Counted from the first letter of the stretch, positions 44,806 through 54,521 are shown. The stretch is 64,000 nucleotides of DNA from Gammaproteobacteria bacterium Gsub (GCA_002007405.1 JYIN01000010.1:62001-126000); one strand, 5' to 3'. The notes: a model not told the origin generated them from the sequence alone. Numbers and translations: made by a program.

Positions 44806-46470
44806 TTAATCGGTAACTGCACCCTCAGAGGCAGATTTAGCAAGTTTGGCGAATTTTGCTAACACACCTTTATTGTAGTTGGGTTTAGGTTGTATCCAAT
44901 TAGATAGGCGCTTATCAATAATAGATTGTTTAACTAACAATTCTAAGGCATTGTTTTGGGCGTCAATTAAGATTTCATCACCATCTTCAACCACAGCCAA
45001 AACTCCACCTTTAAAGGCTTCTGGGGTGATATGACCAACCACAAAGCCATGTGTGCCGCCAGAAAAGCGTCCATCGGTAATCAGTGCCACTCCGTTACCA
45101 AGATTTTTACCCATTACAGCTGAGGTTGGAGCAAGCATTTCGCGCATACCAGGACCACCAGCAGGGCCCTCAAAACGAATAACAATGACATCACCTTTGC
45201 TGATTTTGTTATTCAAAATAGCCAGAAGTGCCTCTTCTTCACAGTCAAAACATTTGGCTTGACCTTTAAAACTCAACCCTTCTTTACCAGTGATTTTGGC
45301 AACTGCCCCTTCTTTGGCTAAATTGCCACGCAAAATTCTAAGGTGGGAATCTTTTTTAATGGGGTTGTTTAACGGTTTGATGATTTTTTGTGAATCCGTA
45401 TATGGCTTAACATTTTTCAGGTTTTCTGCCAGTGTTTGCCCAGTTACTGTCATGCAACTGCCATGTAGCATGCCAGCATCTAAGAGCATTTTCATCAGTG
45501 GTAGTGTGCCACCGATGGCAACCAACTCACTCATCATATATTTGCCCGAAGGTTTGAGGTCAGCAAGCACTGGCACATTTTTACCAATCCTATTAAAATC
45601 ATCAATATTTAAAGCCACTCCAGCAGCATTTGCCATGGCGATTAGATGCAGGACAGCATTGGTTGAACCGCCGAGGGCAATTACCACAGTGATGGCATTT
45701 TCAAATGCAGGCAAGGTCATAATATCACGCGGTTTTATGTCTTTTTCCAATAAATTAAGCACCGCCGAACCTGCGCGAATACAGTCGTTATTTTTATCCG
45801 TTGAAATGGCATTTTGTGCGCTTGAGTTTGGTAGGCTCATGCCCAGTGCTTCAATTGCACTCGCCATAGTGTTGGCAGTATACATGCCACCACAAGACCC
45901 AGCGCCGGGGATGGCATTTTTTTCAATGTTTTCTAGTTCAATTGCATCAATGGTGTTATTTGCATATTTGCCAACGGCTTCAAACACGCTGACAATATCA
46001 GTGTGATTTTTCCCTGGTTTAATCGTACCACCATAAATAAAAATACTCGGACGATTAAGGCGCGCAAGTCCAATAATACAGCCCGGCATGTTTTTATCAC
46101 AACCACCAATTGCCACCACCCCATCAAAGCCTTGGCAGGCGACCACAGTTTCAATTGAATCAGCAATGACTTCACGCGACACTAAGGAATATTTCATTCC
46201 CTCAGAGCCCATAGAAATACCATCTGAGATAGTAATAGTATTAAAAATAACAGCCTTACCAGCGGCATTATTCACCCCTTTTTCCGCCTCTTTGGCGAGT
46301 TTATCAATATGCATATTACAAGGGGTAACCATTGACCAAGTGCTGGCAATGCCAACTTGGGGTTTATTAAAATCTTGCTTTTTAAAACCAACGGGATATA
46401 GCATCGCACGAGAGGGCGCGCGCTCAAAACCATCAACCACTTGTTGAGAGTGTTTTCTAGTATTAGGCAT
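44806..46470 (-). CDS. ilvD: Dihydroxy-acid dehydratase
   Basis: A 554-aa protein of the IlvD/Edd family. Cluster and active-site motifs are GCDKNMPGC near residue 122, GAGSCGGMYTANTM near 190-205, GGSTNAVLHL near 270, and TDGRFSGGTHGFVVGHI near 460. It dehydrates dihydroxy-isovalerate and -methylvalerate in branched-chain amino acid synthesis. It stands alone, with no ilv neighbours. The first 20 residues match the family start (RKHSQQVVDG). A weak hairpin near its end could terminate transcription. Confidence 0.97.
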   Translation of the reverse strand: MPNTRKHSQQVVDGFERAPSRAMLYPVGFKKQDFNKPQVGIASTWSMVTPCNMHIDKLAKEAEKGVNNAAGKAVIFNTITISDGISMGSEGMKYSLVSREVIADSIETVVACQGFDGVVAIGGCDKNMPGCIIGLARLNRPSIFIYGGTIKPGKNHTDIVSVFEAVGKYANNTIDAIELENIEKNAIPGAGSCGGMYTANTMASAIEALGMSLPNSSAQNAISTDKNNDCIRAGSAVLNLLEKDIKPRDIMTLPAFENAITVVIALGGSTNAVLHLIAMANAAGVALNIDDFNRIGKNVPVLADLKPSGKYMMSELVAIGGTLPLMKMLLDAGMLHGSCMTVTGQTLAENLKNVKPYTDSQKIIKPLNNPIKKDSHLRILRGNLAKEGAVAKITGKEGLSFKGQAKCFDCEEEALLAILNNKISKGDVIVIRFEGPAGGPGMREMLAPTSAVMGKNLGNGVALITDGRFSGGTHGFVVGHITPEAFKGGVLAVVEDGDEILIDAQNNALELLVKQSIIDKRLSNWIQPKPNYNKGVLAKFAKLAKSASEGAVTD

Positions 46471-46511
46471 AATGATTTAGTTTGTATAAAAAAGTTAGAT
46501 TTTAGACTAAA

Positions 46512-46943
46512 ATGATTATCCTCATGGATAAAACCAAACAAATTCTAGCATTGATTAAGCCATTTGTTGCCCAGGGAAAAATTCTTCCAAGAGGCTATCA
46601 ACAAATTAAATCTGAGGAGTTTATTGTCCTCTATGATGGGCAAAAGCCAGTTGCCTGTGGTGGGTTAAGAGATTGTAAAATTGATTGTATTGCTGAGATT
46701 TATGCTATATGCGTCCATCAGCAATACCAACATCAAGGCTGGGCAAAGCGATTATTATCAGAGTTATTAAAACAAGCTAGAGAGGCGGGATTTGGGCGTG
46801 TTTTCGCCCTGAGTAAATACAACAGCGATTGGTTTTTTAAACAAGGATTTTCTAAAGCAACGCTCGTTGATTTGCCATTTGCACGCCAACAGGAATTTAA
46901 CAAAGTTCGTAATTCTTTGATATTTTTTAAAAATGTTAATTAA
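46512..46943 (+). CDS. GNAT family N-acetyltransferase
   Basis: A 143-aa acetyltransferase; the start could be at 46524 instead. AEIYAICVHQQYQHQGWAKRLLSELLKQAREAGFG (residues about 60-95) holds the acetyl-CoA pyrophosphate loop (Q/R-x-x-G-x-A), and SKYNSDWFFKQGF near 100 closes the fold. The core resembles the N-acetylglutamate synthase-type GNAT, so an amino-acid amine is a possible substrate, but that is not firm. Its end overlaps the rnt start by 11 nt. Confidence 0.8.
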   Translation: MIILMDKTKQILALIKPFVAQGKILPRGYQQIKSEEFIVLYDGQKPVACGGLRDCKIDCIAEIYAICVHQQYQHQGWAKRLLSELLKQAREAGFGRVFALSKYNSDWFFKQGFSKATLVDLPFARQQEFNKVRNSLIFFKNVN

Positions 46944-47520
46944 AGATAGGATTCGCCAGTATCTACCCGTTGTGATTGATATTGAAACCAGCGGTTTTGA
47001 CCATCAAACAAACACTATTTTGGAGATTTGTGCCATTATTATTGGGGTTGATAATGAGGGCGCATTCTATCCTAAAACGCTCAAGCATTTTCATGTAGAA
47101 CCTTTTAAAGGCAGTGTTCTTGACCCAGTTGCGTTGAAGTTTAATCACATTGATGTGGATAACCCCTTGCGTTTAGCAGTAAGTGAGAAACAAGCTTTGA
47201 ATGATATTTTTACCCAAGTTACAGCCGAAATTAGCGCACAACAGTGTACCCGTGCTATTTTGGTCGGTCATAATGCGTTTTTTGATTTAGGATTTTTGCA
47301 TGCTGGTGCCAATCGCACAAAACTAAAAAGTCCGTTTCACCAATTTTCAACCATTGACACGGTAAGTCTTTCAGCGCTTTGTTATGGTGAGACCGTATTG
47401 GCAAAAGCGGTTCGTGCTGCTAATATTGATTGGGATGATGTTAGCGCACATTCGGCTTTGTATGACACTCAAAAGACAGCGGAGCTTTTTTGCCAGATTT
47501 TTAATCAACAAAATTTTTAA
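46933..47520 (+). CDS. rnt: Ribonuclease T
   Basis: A 195-aa DEDDh exonuclease: VIDIETSGFD near residue 15, LVGHNAFFDLGFL near 112-124 and HSALYDTQKTAELF near 177. It trims 3' ends of tRNA and other stable RNAs. The length and the position after a small acetyltransferase fit. It converges with the acyltransferase gene, overlapping by 4 nt. Confidence 0.94.
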   Translation: MLIKDRIRQYLPVVIDIETSGFDHQTNTILEICAIIIGVDNEGAFYPKTLKHFHVEPFKGSVLDPVALKFNHIDVDNPLRLAVSEKQALNDIFTQVTAEISAQQCTRAILVGHNAFFDLGFLHAGANRTKLKSPFHQFSTIDTVSLSALCYGETVLAKAVRAANIDWDDVSAHSALYDTQKTAELFCQIFNQQNF

Positions 47521-48227
47521 CTCAGACTTTCTTTCAGTGCTTGTGATTTTGTCCAATCATTGATTTCTTCGGCTAATTTTGTGCTAGATTTTCCCGTTAC
47601 GGAAATTGGCTTCCCAATGGTTACGGTAATTATCCCAGCATATTTGATAAAACTGCCTTTAGCCCAATATTTACCTGCATTGTGATATACAGGCAGTAAA
47701 TCTACTTTTGCCGCTTTGGCGATTGCCACACCTCCTTTTTGGTATTTACCAAGCATGCCGTAAGGTTGGCGTGTGCCTTCTGGGAAAATAATCACAAAAA
47801 TACCTTGATGAATTTTATCAACACCTTGTTTGGTGATTTTTTTAAGGGCATTTAGCCTTTCACCACGATTGATAATAATTGGCTTTAACAGTGCCAAGCC
47901 CCAACCAAAAATAGGAATCCATAACAATCCTCTTTTTAATACCCAAGTTTGTTGTGGGAATATTTTTTGAAAAGCAAAAGTCTCCCAAGTGGATTGGTGA
48001 TTAGAGACAATAATACAAGCAGTTTTTGGAATATTTTCCATGCCAACTACCTTGAGTTTGACTCCGCAAGTAACCCCTAACCACCAGGTATTAAACTTTC
48101 CCCACAGCGCAAGTATTTTATAACGCTGTTTTAAGGGTAGAAAAAATGTTAAAAATGCCAGTATTACCACAAAAATTAGTACCACTTCCGAGCCTAAAAG
48201 GAACAAAAAAGAGCGAATAAATAGCAT
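47517..48227 (-). CDS. plsC: 1-acyl-sn-glycerol-3-phosphate acyltransferase (PlsC family)
   Basis: A 236-aa membrane acyltransferase. A hydrophobic N-terminal pair of segments (about 2-28) precedes NHQSTWETF near residue 76, a HX4E form of the usual HX4D catalytic motif that is common in this branch, and then FPEGTRQ near 150, the substrate-binding motif. It would add the second acyl chain to lysophosphatidic acid. It is divergent from gph with a 32-bp gap. Confidence 0.9.
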   Translation of the reverse strand: MLFIRSFLFLLGSEVVLIFVVILAFLTFFLPLKQRYKILALWGKFNTWWLGVTCGVKLKVVGMENIPKTACIIVSNHQSTWETFAFQKIFPQQTWVLKRGLLWIPIFGWGLALLKPIIINRGERLNALKKITKQGVDKIHQGIFVIIFPEGTRQPYGMLGKYQKGGVAIAKAAKVDLLPVYHNAGKYWAKGSFIKYAGIITVTIGKPISVTGKSSTKLAEEINDWTKSQALKESLS

Positions 48228-48259
48228 AAAATTGTGCCAACTAAATCCACTAATTTTAT

Positions 48260-48898
48260 ATGAATATTAGCGCAATTTTATTTGATTTGGACGGCACATT
48301 GGTTGATAGCGCACCAGATTTAGCACATGCTTTAAATACTTTGTTGGCGGAAAACGGCTTAAACTCAAAACCATATTCACAAATTAAACCATTGGTGGCA
48401 TTAGGGGCTAGGGTTTTAGTAAAATTTGGTTTTGATTGTGATGAATCTGACCCTGAATTTAAGAATCGGCATCAGCGAGTTTTGCAAATTTATCGCCAAA
48501 ATATTGATAAATTTTCCAAGCCATTTGCTGGCATAGAAGCCCTAATTAAAATCATTAAACAGCAAAAAATATTTTGGGGCGTGGTTACTAATAAGCCCGA
48601 AGATCTTGCCCATTTATTATTGGATAAATTAGGCTTAAAACCTGATGTGGTCGTTGGTGGCGATACCCTTGCCTTTAACAAACCACATCCAGCACCACTA
48701 CTCTATGCCACAGCACAATTATCCGTGTTACCTAGTCAATGTTTGTTTATTGGCGATGATGAAAACGATATAATTGCTGGCAGGAATGCACAAATAAAAA
48801 CAGTGGCAGTGCGTTATGGTTACGGCACAGTTTTTGCTGATTGGGGCTATGATTTTGTGGTTGATAAACCTGAGGAAATAACACAATGGATTTTATAA
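48260..48898 (+). CDS. gph: Phosphoglycolate phosphatase
   Basis: A 212-aa HAD hydrolase: FDLDGTLVDSAPDLA at residue 7 (nucleophile Asp), VVTNKPEDLA near 113 and IGDDENDIIAGRNA near 158. The sequence SAPDLAHALN and the cap domain fit Gph, which clears 2-phosphoglycolate formed by Rubisco oxygenase activity or DNA repair. In a carbon-fixing sulfur oxidiser both sources would apply. It overlaps the rmuC start by 13 nt. Confidence 0.9.
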   Translation: MNISAILFDLDGTLVDSAPDLAHALNTLLAENGLNSKPYSQIKPLVALGARVLVKFGFDCDESDPEFKNRHQRVLQIYRQNIDKFSKPFAGIEALIKIIKQQKIFWGVVTNKPEDLAHLLLDKLGLKPDVVVGGDTLAFNKPHPAPLLYATAQLSVLPSQCLFIGDDENDIIAGRNAQIKTVAVRYGYGTVFADWGYDFVVDKPEEITQWIL

Positions 48899-50001
48899 TT
48901 TTTATTATTGGTACTGTATTAGGTGCTATTATTTTGTATTTTGTATTGGTGCCAAAATTACAACAAGAAAACGCAAAATTACAAGCAATTTTGACGGAAA
49001 GAGAAAAGAATGATGAGTCTTTAAAGTCATCAAAGGCACAAATGAATGATGATTTTCAAAAAATTGCCCGTATGGTATTAAAACAAGATAGCCTCAATTT
49101 GAGTGAAAAAAATGCAGATTTATTAACCCCGTTAAAAACTCAAATAGAGAATTTTCGTACCAAAATAGAGAGTTTATCCACTGAACAAGTTAAAGATAGA
49201 AGCGCTTTAAAAGAACAGATTAGGGCTTTAACCGATGCCCACAAAACCACCTTAGCAGGGGCAGAAAAACTCACCAATGCCTTAACTTATGACAATAAAC
49301 AGCAAGGCGATTGGGGCGAGATGGTGCTAGAGACTATTTTGCAAAGTTCGGGGCTACAAAAAAACCGAGAATACGAACTACAAAAAAAATATCAAAATGA
49401 AGAGGGCAAACATTTCAAGCCCGATGTTATTGTGCATTTGCCTGAAGGAAAAGACATTGTGATTGATTCCAAAGTCTCATTGGTCAGCTATCAAAATTAC
49501 CTAGAAAGTGGCGATAAAAATGACCTTAGGGCACATATTATCTCTGTCGAAAAGCACATTAGAGACATTAGTTTAAAAGGTTATGAAAACTTGCATAACA
49601 TCAATACATTGGATTATATTTTTGTGTTTTTTCCCATTGAGGCATCGTTGTTGATTGTTTTAGAACAAAGACCTAATTTATTTACTGATGCGATTAAAAA
49701 AAATGTCGCTTTGGTATCACCCTCAACCCTGGTAATGAGTTTAAAACTCATTCATCACATTTGGCAAAGTGAAAAACAAAACAAAAACACTGATGAAATC
49801 GTCCGTTTATCCGCGGCCATGTATGATAAATTAGCGGGCTTTGTGGATTCTTTGGACAATATCAACACTCACTTAGAAAAAGCTGTCCAGAGTTATGCAG
49901 CAGCCAAAAACCGTCTCAGAGACGGTAAGGGCAATATTTTTAACATTGCTGATAAAATCAAACAATTAGGCGTTCCCAGCAAAAAACAACTTAAACAATG
50001 A
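48886..50001 (+). CDS. rmuC: DNA recombination protein RmuC
   Basis: A 371-aa protein. One N-terminal membrane helix (about 2-24) is followed by a coiled coil (25-140) and a conserved nuclease-like domain: QQGDWGEMVLETILQSSGL near residue 143, FKPDVIVHLPEGKDIVIDSKVSL near 182-203 (restriction-like D..DxK core) and FVFFPIEAS near 250. RmuC limits recombination at inverted repeats in E. coli. It overlaps gph and the following SDR gene by 13 and 4 nt. Confidence 0.93.
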   Translation: MDFIIFIIGTVLGAIILYFVLVPKLQQENAKLQAILTEREKNDESLKSSKAQMNDDFQKIARMVLKQDSLNLSEKNADLLTPLKTQIENFRTKIESLSTEQVKDRSALKEQIRALTDAHKTTLAGAEKLTNALTYDNKQQGDWGEMVLETILQSSGLQKNREYELQKKYQNEEGKHFKPDVIVHLPEGKDIVIDSKVSLVSYQNYLESGDKNDLRAHIISVEKHIRDISLKGYENLHNINTLDYIFVFFPIEASLLIVLEQRPNLFTDAIKKNVALVSPSTLVMSLKLIHHIWQSEKQNKNTDEIVRLSAAMYDKLAGFVDSLDNINTHLEKAVQSYAAAKNRLRDGKGNIFNIADKIKQLGVPSKKQLKQ

Positions 50002-50753
50002 ACATATCCACCCACTACGAAATTAGCAAAAATGAGTTAAAGGATAAAATAATTTTGCTAACTGGGGCGAATCGTGGTTTTGGCAGGGCAATAACCCTTG
50101 ATTTAGCGAAGGCAGGGGCAAGCGTGATTATGCTTGGGCGTGATTTAGGTGGGTTAGAAACCGTTTATGATGAGGTGGTTGGTTTGGGTTATCAACAGCC
50201 TATTTTGCATCCATTAGATTTAGAGGGAGCAACGCCAGAGCACTATCAGCAGTTACAGAGCGAGATTTTAGATAATTTTGGGCGTCTTGATGGCTTGATT
50301 CACAACGCTGCCATTATCGGCACGATGATGCCGATTGAGCAATACGATATTAAACTATGGTACTCCACCCTACAAATTAACCTTAATGCACCGTTTATGC
50401 TGACCCAATTTTTAATACCAGTTTTAAGCCAATCTGTTGATGCGCGTATATTATTTTTTTCTTCATCAGTAGGGCGTGAAGCACGGGCTTATTGGGGGGC
50501 GTATGGGGTGAGTAAATTTGCCATTGAAGGATTGAGCAAAACCCTTGCAGAAGAGTTGGAAAAAACCAATATTAAAGTCAATTCCGTAGATCCAAAACAG
50601 ATGAGAACAAAGATGCGGCAAACCGCCTATCCTGCCGAGAATACTGATAACATCCCCCCGCCAGAGTTAATCAGTCCAGCGATTGTCTATTTAATGAGTA
50701 AAAAATCCAAAAACCTAAACGGCAAACAACTGGTTTTAGAATTTAATAAATGA
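49998..50753 (+). CDS. Short-chain dehydrogenase (YciK-like)
   Basis: A 251-aa SDR: LLTGANRGFGRAITLDLA near residue 20 (NAD(P) loop), HNAAIIGTMMPIEQ near 98, SSSVGREARAYWGAYGVSKFAIEG near 155-175 with the catalytic Ser-Tyr-Lys. The layout resembles YciK-type SDRs that often follow gph in gammaproteobacteria, where gph is part of the ubiquinone gene cluster. The substrate is unknown. The stop is embedded in a palindromic repeat. Confidence 0.85.
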   Translation: MNISTHYEISKNELKDKIILLTGANRGFGRAITLDLAKAGASVIMLGRDLGGLETVYDEVVGLGYQQPILHPLDLEGATPEHYQQLQSEILDNFGRLDGLIHNAAIIGTMMPIEQYDIKLWYSTLQINLNAPFMLTQFLIPVLSQSVDARILFFSSSVGREARAYWGAYGVSKFAIEGLSKTLAEELEKTNIKVNSVDPKQMRTKMRQTAYPAENTDNIPPPELISPAIVYLMSKKSKNLNGKQLVLEFNK

Positions 50754-50781
50754 GACCTTTGCATAATGATGCAAAGACCTC
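50752..50781. repeat. Palindromic repeat, copy with GAGACCTTTGCAT
   Basis: Arms 50757-50764 and 50769-50776 (CTTTGCAT/ATGCAAAG) form a hairpin with a 4-nt loop, flanked by GAGAC and GACCTC. It overlaps the stop of the SDR gene and lies between it and the convergent ssrA 3' end, so it may help end transcription from both sides. It is closely related to the palindrome at 25856-25884. Confidence 0.7.
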
Positions 50782-50810
50782 AAATAAGCGATTGGTTATT
50801 TTTTTAAAGT

Positions 50811-51156
50811 TGGTGGAGATGGGGGGAGTCGAACCCCCGTCCAAAAATCTTCAACCACACAATCTACATGCTTAGTTTGCTCTATTAGTTTAACAATTTA
50901 TCACCCGAGCCACAGGGATATAAACCGCGATTTTAGTTTGTTTAACCTAATTACCCTAAAAGCAATAATTAAGCGAGTCTACTAAATGACCGTTAGCTTA
51001 AAAACGCAGACAATTTAAAAGTAACGGTTAGCTTAAGCAGCTAAAGCGTAGTTGTCTTCGTTTGCAACTATTTTTTAAAGCCATGTTAACGAGTAAGCCT
51101 TATTCCCGACATGCATGCATGACATCGGTATTCTTGTCGAAACCTGAATCATCCCC
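50811..51156 (-). ncRNA. ssrA: Transfer-messenger RNA (tmRNA)
   Basis: The 346-nt one-piece tmRNA runs from GGGGATG at 51156 to the encoded CCA at 50811. The 5' acceptor strand (GGGGATG) pairs with CATCTCC before ACCA, and the T-arm GTTCGA-type loop lies near 50833. The mRNA-like part reads GCA AAC GAA GAC AAC TAC GCT TTA GCT GCT TAA around 51067-51035, so the tag is ANEDNYALAA after the resume alanine position. The tag ends with the ClpXP/ClpAP-degradable LAA. Pseudoknot stems flank the tag region. It rescues stalled ribosomes; smpB is not in this window. Confidence 0.96.
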
Positions 51157-51215
51157 AATTCTTAAAATCAGTTAGGTATTATTTTACGCTTAAAGTATTT
51201 ATTTAGTTGCAAAAG

Positions 51216-51827
51216 ATGACAACACCACATTATTGGCAAGAGGCGTTGGATTATTTATCCAAAGATGAAGTGATGTTTGGCTTGATTGCAAATTATCCAA
51301 ATTTAACCTTACAAAGCAGGGGTAATGCGTTTGAAACCTTGCTTCGTTCTATTGTTGGACAACAAATTTCTGTTATTGCAGCACAGAGTATTTGGCAAAG
51401 AATTGAACAACAAATTAAACCATTGACACCTGATGTGTTAAGTCAATACCCGATAGAACAACTCAAAAAACTTGGTCTATCTAATCAAAAATCTCATTAT
51501 CTACACAATATTGCCAGTTATTTTTTAAACAATAAAGTTAATACACAGTATTTTAAAAATCGATCTTTTGCAGAGATACAAACAGAACTTATTAGCATCA
51601 AAGGGATTGGTCCATGGACAATTGAGATGTTTGCTATTTTTTACCTCACTGAACCTGATATTTTCCCAATTAAAGATTTGGGGTTAATCAAAGCAGTGCA
51701 AAGACAGTATGGGGATAATTTAGATATTGAAAAAATTAAGGAATTAGCCAGTAAGTGGCAACCTTATCGTACCGTTGCTACTTGGTATTTATGGCGGTCT
51801 ATTGATAATGAAGTGGTGCAGTATTAA
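51216..51827 (+). CDS. DNA-3-methyladenine glycosylase II-type HhH-GPD protein
   Basis: The ATG at 51216 is preferred over an upstream TTG. The 203-aa protein is a helix-hairpin-helix glycosylase: LLRSIVGQQISVIAAQSIWQRI near residue 46-67, the hairpin ISIKGIGPWTIEMFAIF near 130, and PDIFPIKDLGL near 150 with the catalytic Asp. This fits AlkA/MAG-type enzymes that remove alkylated purines; it lacks the N-terminal AlkA domain of E. coli. It is divergent from ssrA and converges with the HAD gene. Confidence 0.9.
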   Translation: MTTPHYWQEALDYLSKDEVMFGLIANYPNLTLQSRGNAFETLLRSIVGQQISVIAAQSIWQRIEQQIKPLTPDVLSQYPIEQLKKLGLSNQKSHYLHNIASYFLNNKVNTQYFKNRSFAEIQTELISIKGIGPWTIEMFAIFYLTEPDIFPIKDLGLIKAVQRQYGDNLDIEKIKELASKWQPYRTVATWYLWRSIDNEVVQY

Positions 51828-52688
51828 CCTAATCTCTCATCAATTTGAAATTGATGTTTGTCCTTTTGTAATAAGATATTAGCCATCATACTATCTAAAA
51901 TATATCGCACTCTTTGATACAGTTTTTCTCCTTTTGTATAATCGGCTGGTGCAAAGTAATCAATACGCTTATCTTGAAATAATTGCCGACAAGTCTCTTT
52001 GCCTTTATGGTTTTTAGGGGGATAAACGGCAATAGCATGACCGCCATTTTCACGCGTTAGTGTCATACACGGCACATCGGTTTCCCCATCACCAATATAT
52101 AAAATGTTTTCAAATGGAATGGGTCGGTCTTCTTTAGGCATGTGCTTATTAATGGAGTCATTAACATCTTCTTTACCTTTATTGATACGAAATAGATACT
52201 GGGTTTTAGAGGTGTCATTCACGACAATGGTGGGGAATTTAGCCACACCATTTTCAAAATAATATTCACAAGCAAAAATATTAGCAAATTCATTTTTAAT
52301 CGTTACCCCATTGAGTATCTCTTTAAGTCCTGCAGAAATAATATAATGTTTAATATTAACCTGTTGTTTGGACTGGCTTTTAATATAATCATTAATTTGT
52401 GAAAACCATTGTTCTACCCCTGCAAAATATGACACATTTTGACCTAAATTTTGTAAGACAGATTTAGGTAAGTCTTTCTCTTTAAAATCTATCGCTTTAA
52501 CCAAACGACGCATATAAGTCAGCATTTTATCTGCTTTGTGTTTTTTTTGCCTCTTGTTCGCATTCCGCCCAAAAATCTTTTCCACTAATATCTAGTTCAG
52601 GCAGAATTGTATATTCCTGCATAGGTTGAGGACTCAGCGTGCCATCAAAATCATAGACAATGGCGATGGTATTTTGTTTAAAACTCAT
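51824..52688 (-). pseudogene. HAD-family phosphatase gene with a single-base frameshift
   Basis: The gene begins at 52688 (overlapping the upstream redoxin stop as ATGA) with MSFKQNTIAIVYDFDGTLS, the HAD motif I with nucleophile Asp13 and acid Asp15. It reads into FWAECEQEAKK and then hits a stop. A run of eight A on the coding strand (52541-52548) sits there; with seven A the frame continues as HKADKMLTYMRRLVKAI and on to motif IV, YIGDGETDVPCM, for a 287-aa protein. So a one-base insertion breaks the gene as written. Sequencing error, transcriptional slippage, phase variation or true decay are all possible. The downstream part alone lacks motif I. Confidence 0.85.
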
Positions 52689-53269
52689 TGTATTGTTTCT
52701 GTTAATAAGTGTTGAATACTTGCCTCTATTTTTTGTGCACGCTTATCGCCTTTATGTGTCTCGCCAATAAACTTCTCACGAATATTACCTTGTTTATCTA
52801 CTAAATAAAAAGTTGGCCAATAGCGGTTATTCATTGCTTTCCAGTAACTAAAGTCAGAATCAACCATCACAGGATGGTGTAATTTAAATTCTTTAATTTT
52901 AGCTGCAATTCTATTTAAATCTTTTTCATGCTCAAACTCCGGCGTATGAACACCAATGACTAAAAAATCTTTATCTTTTAAGCGTTCTTCTAAATCATTT
53001 AGCCAAGGAAAAGAACGATAACAATTCCAGCAACCAAATGTCCAAAAATCAATCAAAACTACTTTGCCTTTTAAGTCACTCAATGCTAAAGGTTGGCTAT
53101 TGAACCAATCAGATGGGTTTTGATGGGTAAATTCTGGCAGTTTATTACCAACTGAATCATTAAAGATATTAAAAAAGGCAGATAGTTTTGAAAAATAAGC
53201 GGTTAAGAAAACCACCAAAATAACCAGCAATACGCTTTTAAAAAAGTTGAGTGATTTCTGTAGAATCAT
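52685..53269 (-). CDS. Membrane-anchored TlpA/DipZ-like thiol redoxin
   Basis: A 194-aa protein with a membrane anchor (about 10-27) and a periplasmic redoxin domain: KVVLIDFWTFGCWNCYRSFPW (residues about 69-90; CxxC is C-W-N-C), a family insert after FLVIGVHTPEFEHEKDL, and YWPTFYLVDKQG near 155 with the cis-Pro. The F-W-T-x-x-C-x-N-C context resembles the C-terminal domain of DipZ and other thioredoxin-like thiol reductases. It would handle periplasmic disulfides. Its stop overlaps the start of the frameshifted HAD gene. Confidence 0.85.
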   Translation of the reverse strand: MILQKSLNFFKSVLLVILVVFLTAYFSKLSAFFNIFNDSVGNKLPEFTHQNPSDWFNSQPLALSDLKGKVVLIDFWTFGCWNCYRSFPWLNDLEERLKDKDFLVIGVHTPEFEHEKDLNRIAAKIKEFKLHHPVMVDSDFSYWKAMNNRYWPTFYLVDKQGNIREKFIGETHKGDKRAQKIEASIQHLLTETIQ

Positions 53270-53285
53270 TTCTTAACTGATTAAA

Positions 53286-54464
53286 TTAAATGATACTTAT
53301 TTTAGCAAATTTGCGTTTCCCTACTTGATAAATTCCTGAGATAACTTTAAATTCTTTATTTTCTATTTTTTTTCCATCAAGTTTAACCGCCCCTTGTTTA
53401 ATCATACGATAACCATCAGAGGTGCTGGCGACTAAATCTGCATCTTTTAAAGCGTTGGCAATTTTAATTCCTGATAAAAATTCAAACTCAGGAATATTAT
53501 CAGGGATTTTATTTTTGGAAAACTGGTTGATAAAATTTTGTTGGGCTTGTTTTGTTTCGTCAGCATTGTAAAAACGGGCAATCATTTCTTCTGCGAGAAT
53601 AAACTTAATGTCTCTTGGGTTTTTGCCTGCTGCCATTTGCTTTTTTAAATCTTTAATTTCTTGCAAAGGTTTAAAGCTTAATAATTCAAAATACCGCCAC
53701 ATTAGATTATCTGAGATAGACATAATTTTGCCAAACATTGCATCAGGCGGATCATCAATACCAATGTAATTATTAAGCGACTTAAGCATTTTAGCCACAC
53801 CGTCTAAACCTTCTAAAATCGGCATGGTTAAAATGGCTTGCATTGATTTTCCGTAGTTTTTTTGTAGTTCTCGGCCCATGAGTAAATTAAATTTTTGGTC
53901 GCTACCACCGAGCTCTAAATCAGACTCAAGGGCGACTGAATCATAGCCTTGTAGCAAAGGATATAAAAATTCATGGATAGAAATCGGTTGATTATTTTGA
54001 TAACGCTTAGAAAAATCATCGCGCTCTAACATTCTTGCCACAGTTTGTTTGGCGGCTAATTTAACCATATCTGCTGAGCTCAGTTTATTTAACCAGTTAG
54101 AGTTAAAAACAACATTGGTTTTTTTCTTATCAAGGATTTTAAAAATCTGGGTTTGGTAAGTTTTGGCATTTTCCAGAACCTGTTTTTTAGACAAAGGCAC
54201 TCTGGTGGCTGACTTGCCAGCAGGGTCGCCAATCATCGCTGTAAAATCACCCACGACAAAATAAATCTCATGTCCTAAGTTTTGTAATTGTTTGAGTTTA
54301 TTGATTAAAACCGTATGTCCTAAGTGCAAATCAGGCGCAGTTGGATCAAACCCCGCTTTTACTTTTAAAGGTTTCCCTGTTTTTAATTTTTCTTTAAACT
54401 CATCTAGTGGCAAAATTTCATCAACACCACGACTGATAATTTCTAATTGTTGATCTATATTCAT
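53286..54464 (-). CDS. tyrS: Tyrosyl-tRNA synthetase with altered KMSKS loop
   Basis: A 392-aa class Ic synthetase of the TyrRS branch that has HLGHT (residues 47-51, HIGH motif), [16 protein letters not shown] near 187, and a C-terminal S4 RNA-binding domain (about 330-392). The KMSKS loop reads K225-M-L-K-S229, so the first serine is replaced by leucine. That serine is not among the residues most needed for tyrosine activation, but the change is uncommon. It forms Tyr-tRNA. The gene is 16 nt after the redoxin gene's start side and stands with an upstream gap of about 57 bp. Confidence 0.93.
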   Translation of the reverse strand: MNIDQQLEIISRGVDEILPLDEFKEKLKTGKPLKVKAGFDPTAPDLHLGHTVLINKLKQLQNLGHEIYFVVGDFTAMIGDPAGKSATRVPLSKKQVLENAKTYQTQIFKILDKKKTNVVFNSNWLNKLSSADMVKLAAKQTVARMLERDDFSKRYQNNQPISIHEFLYPLLQGYDSVALESDLELGGSDQKFNLLMGRELQKNYGKSMQAILTMPILEGLDGVAKMLKSLNNYIGIDDPPDAMFGKIMSISDNLMWRYFELLSFKPLQEIKDLKKQMAAGKNPRDIKFILAEEMIARFYNADETKQAQQNFINQFSKNKIPDNIPEFEFLSGIKIANALKDADLVASTSDGYRMIKQGAVKLDGKKIENKEFKVISGIYQVGKRKFAKISII

Positions 54465-54521
54465 TTATAAAAAGGAAACCCAATATTTATTGAGTTTATT
54501 AAAATAAATATATAGAATATA

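Noticed and set aside
44779-44807. Weak hairpin with T-run after ilvD
   Set aside because: Only a six-pair stem with a long loop overlapping the stop codon; not enough to call a terminator.
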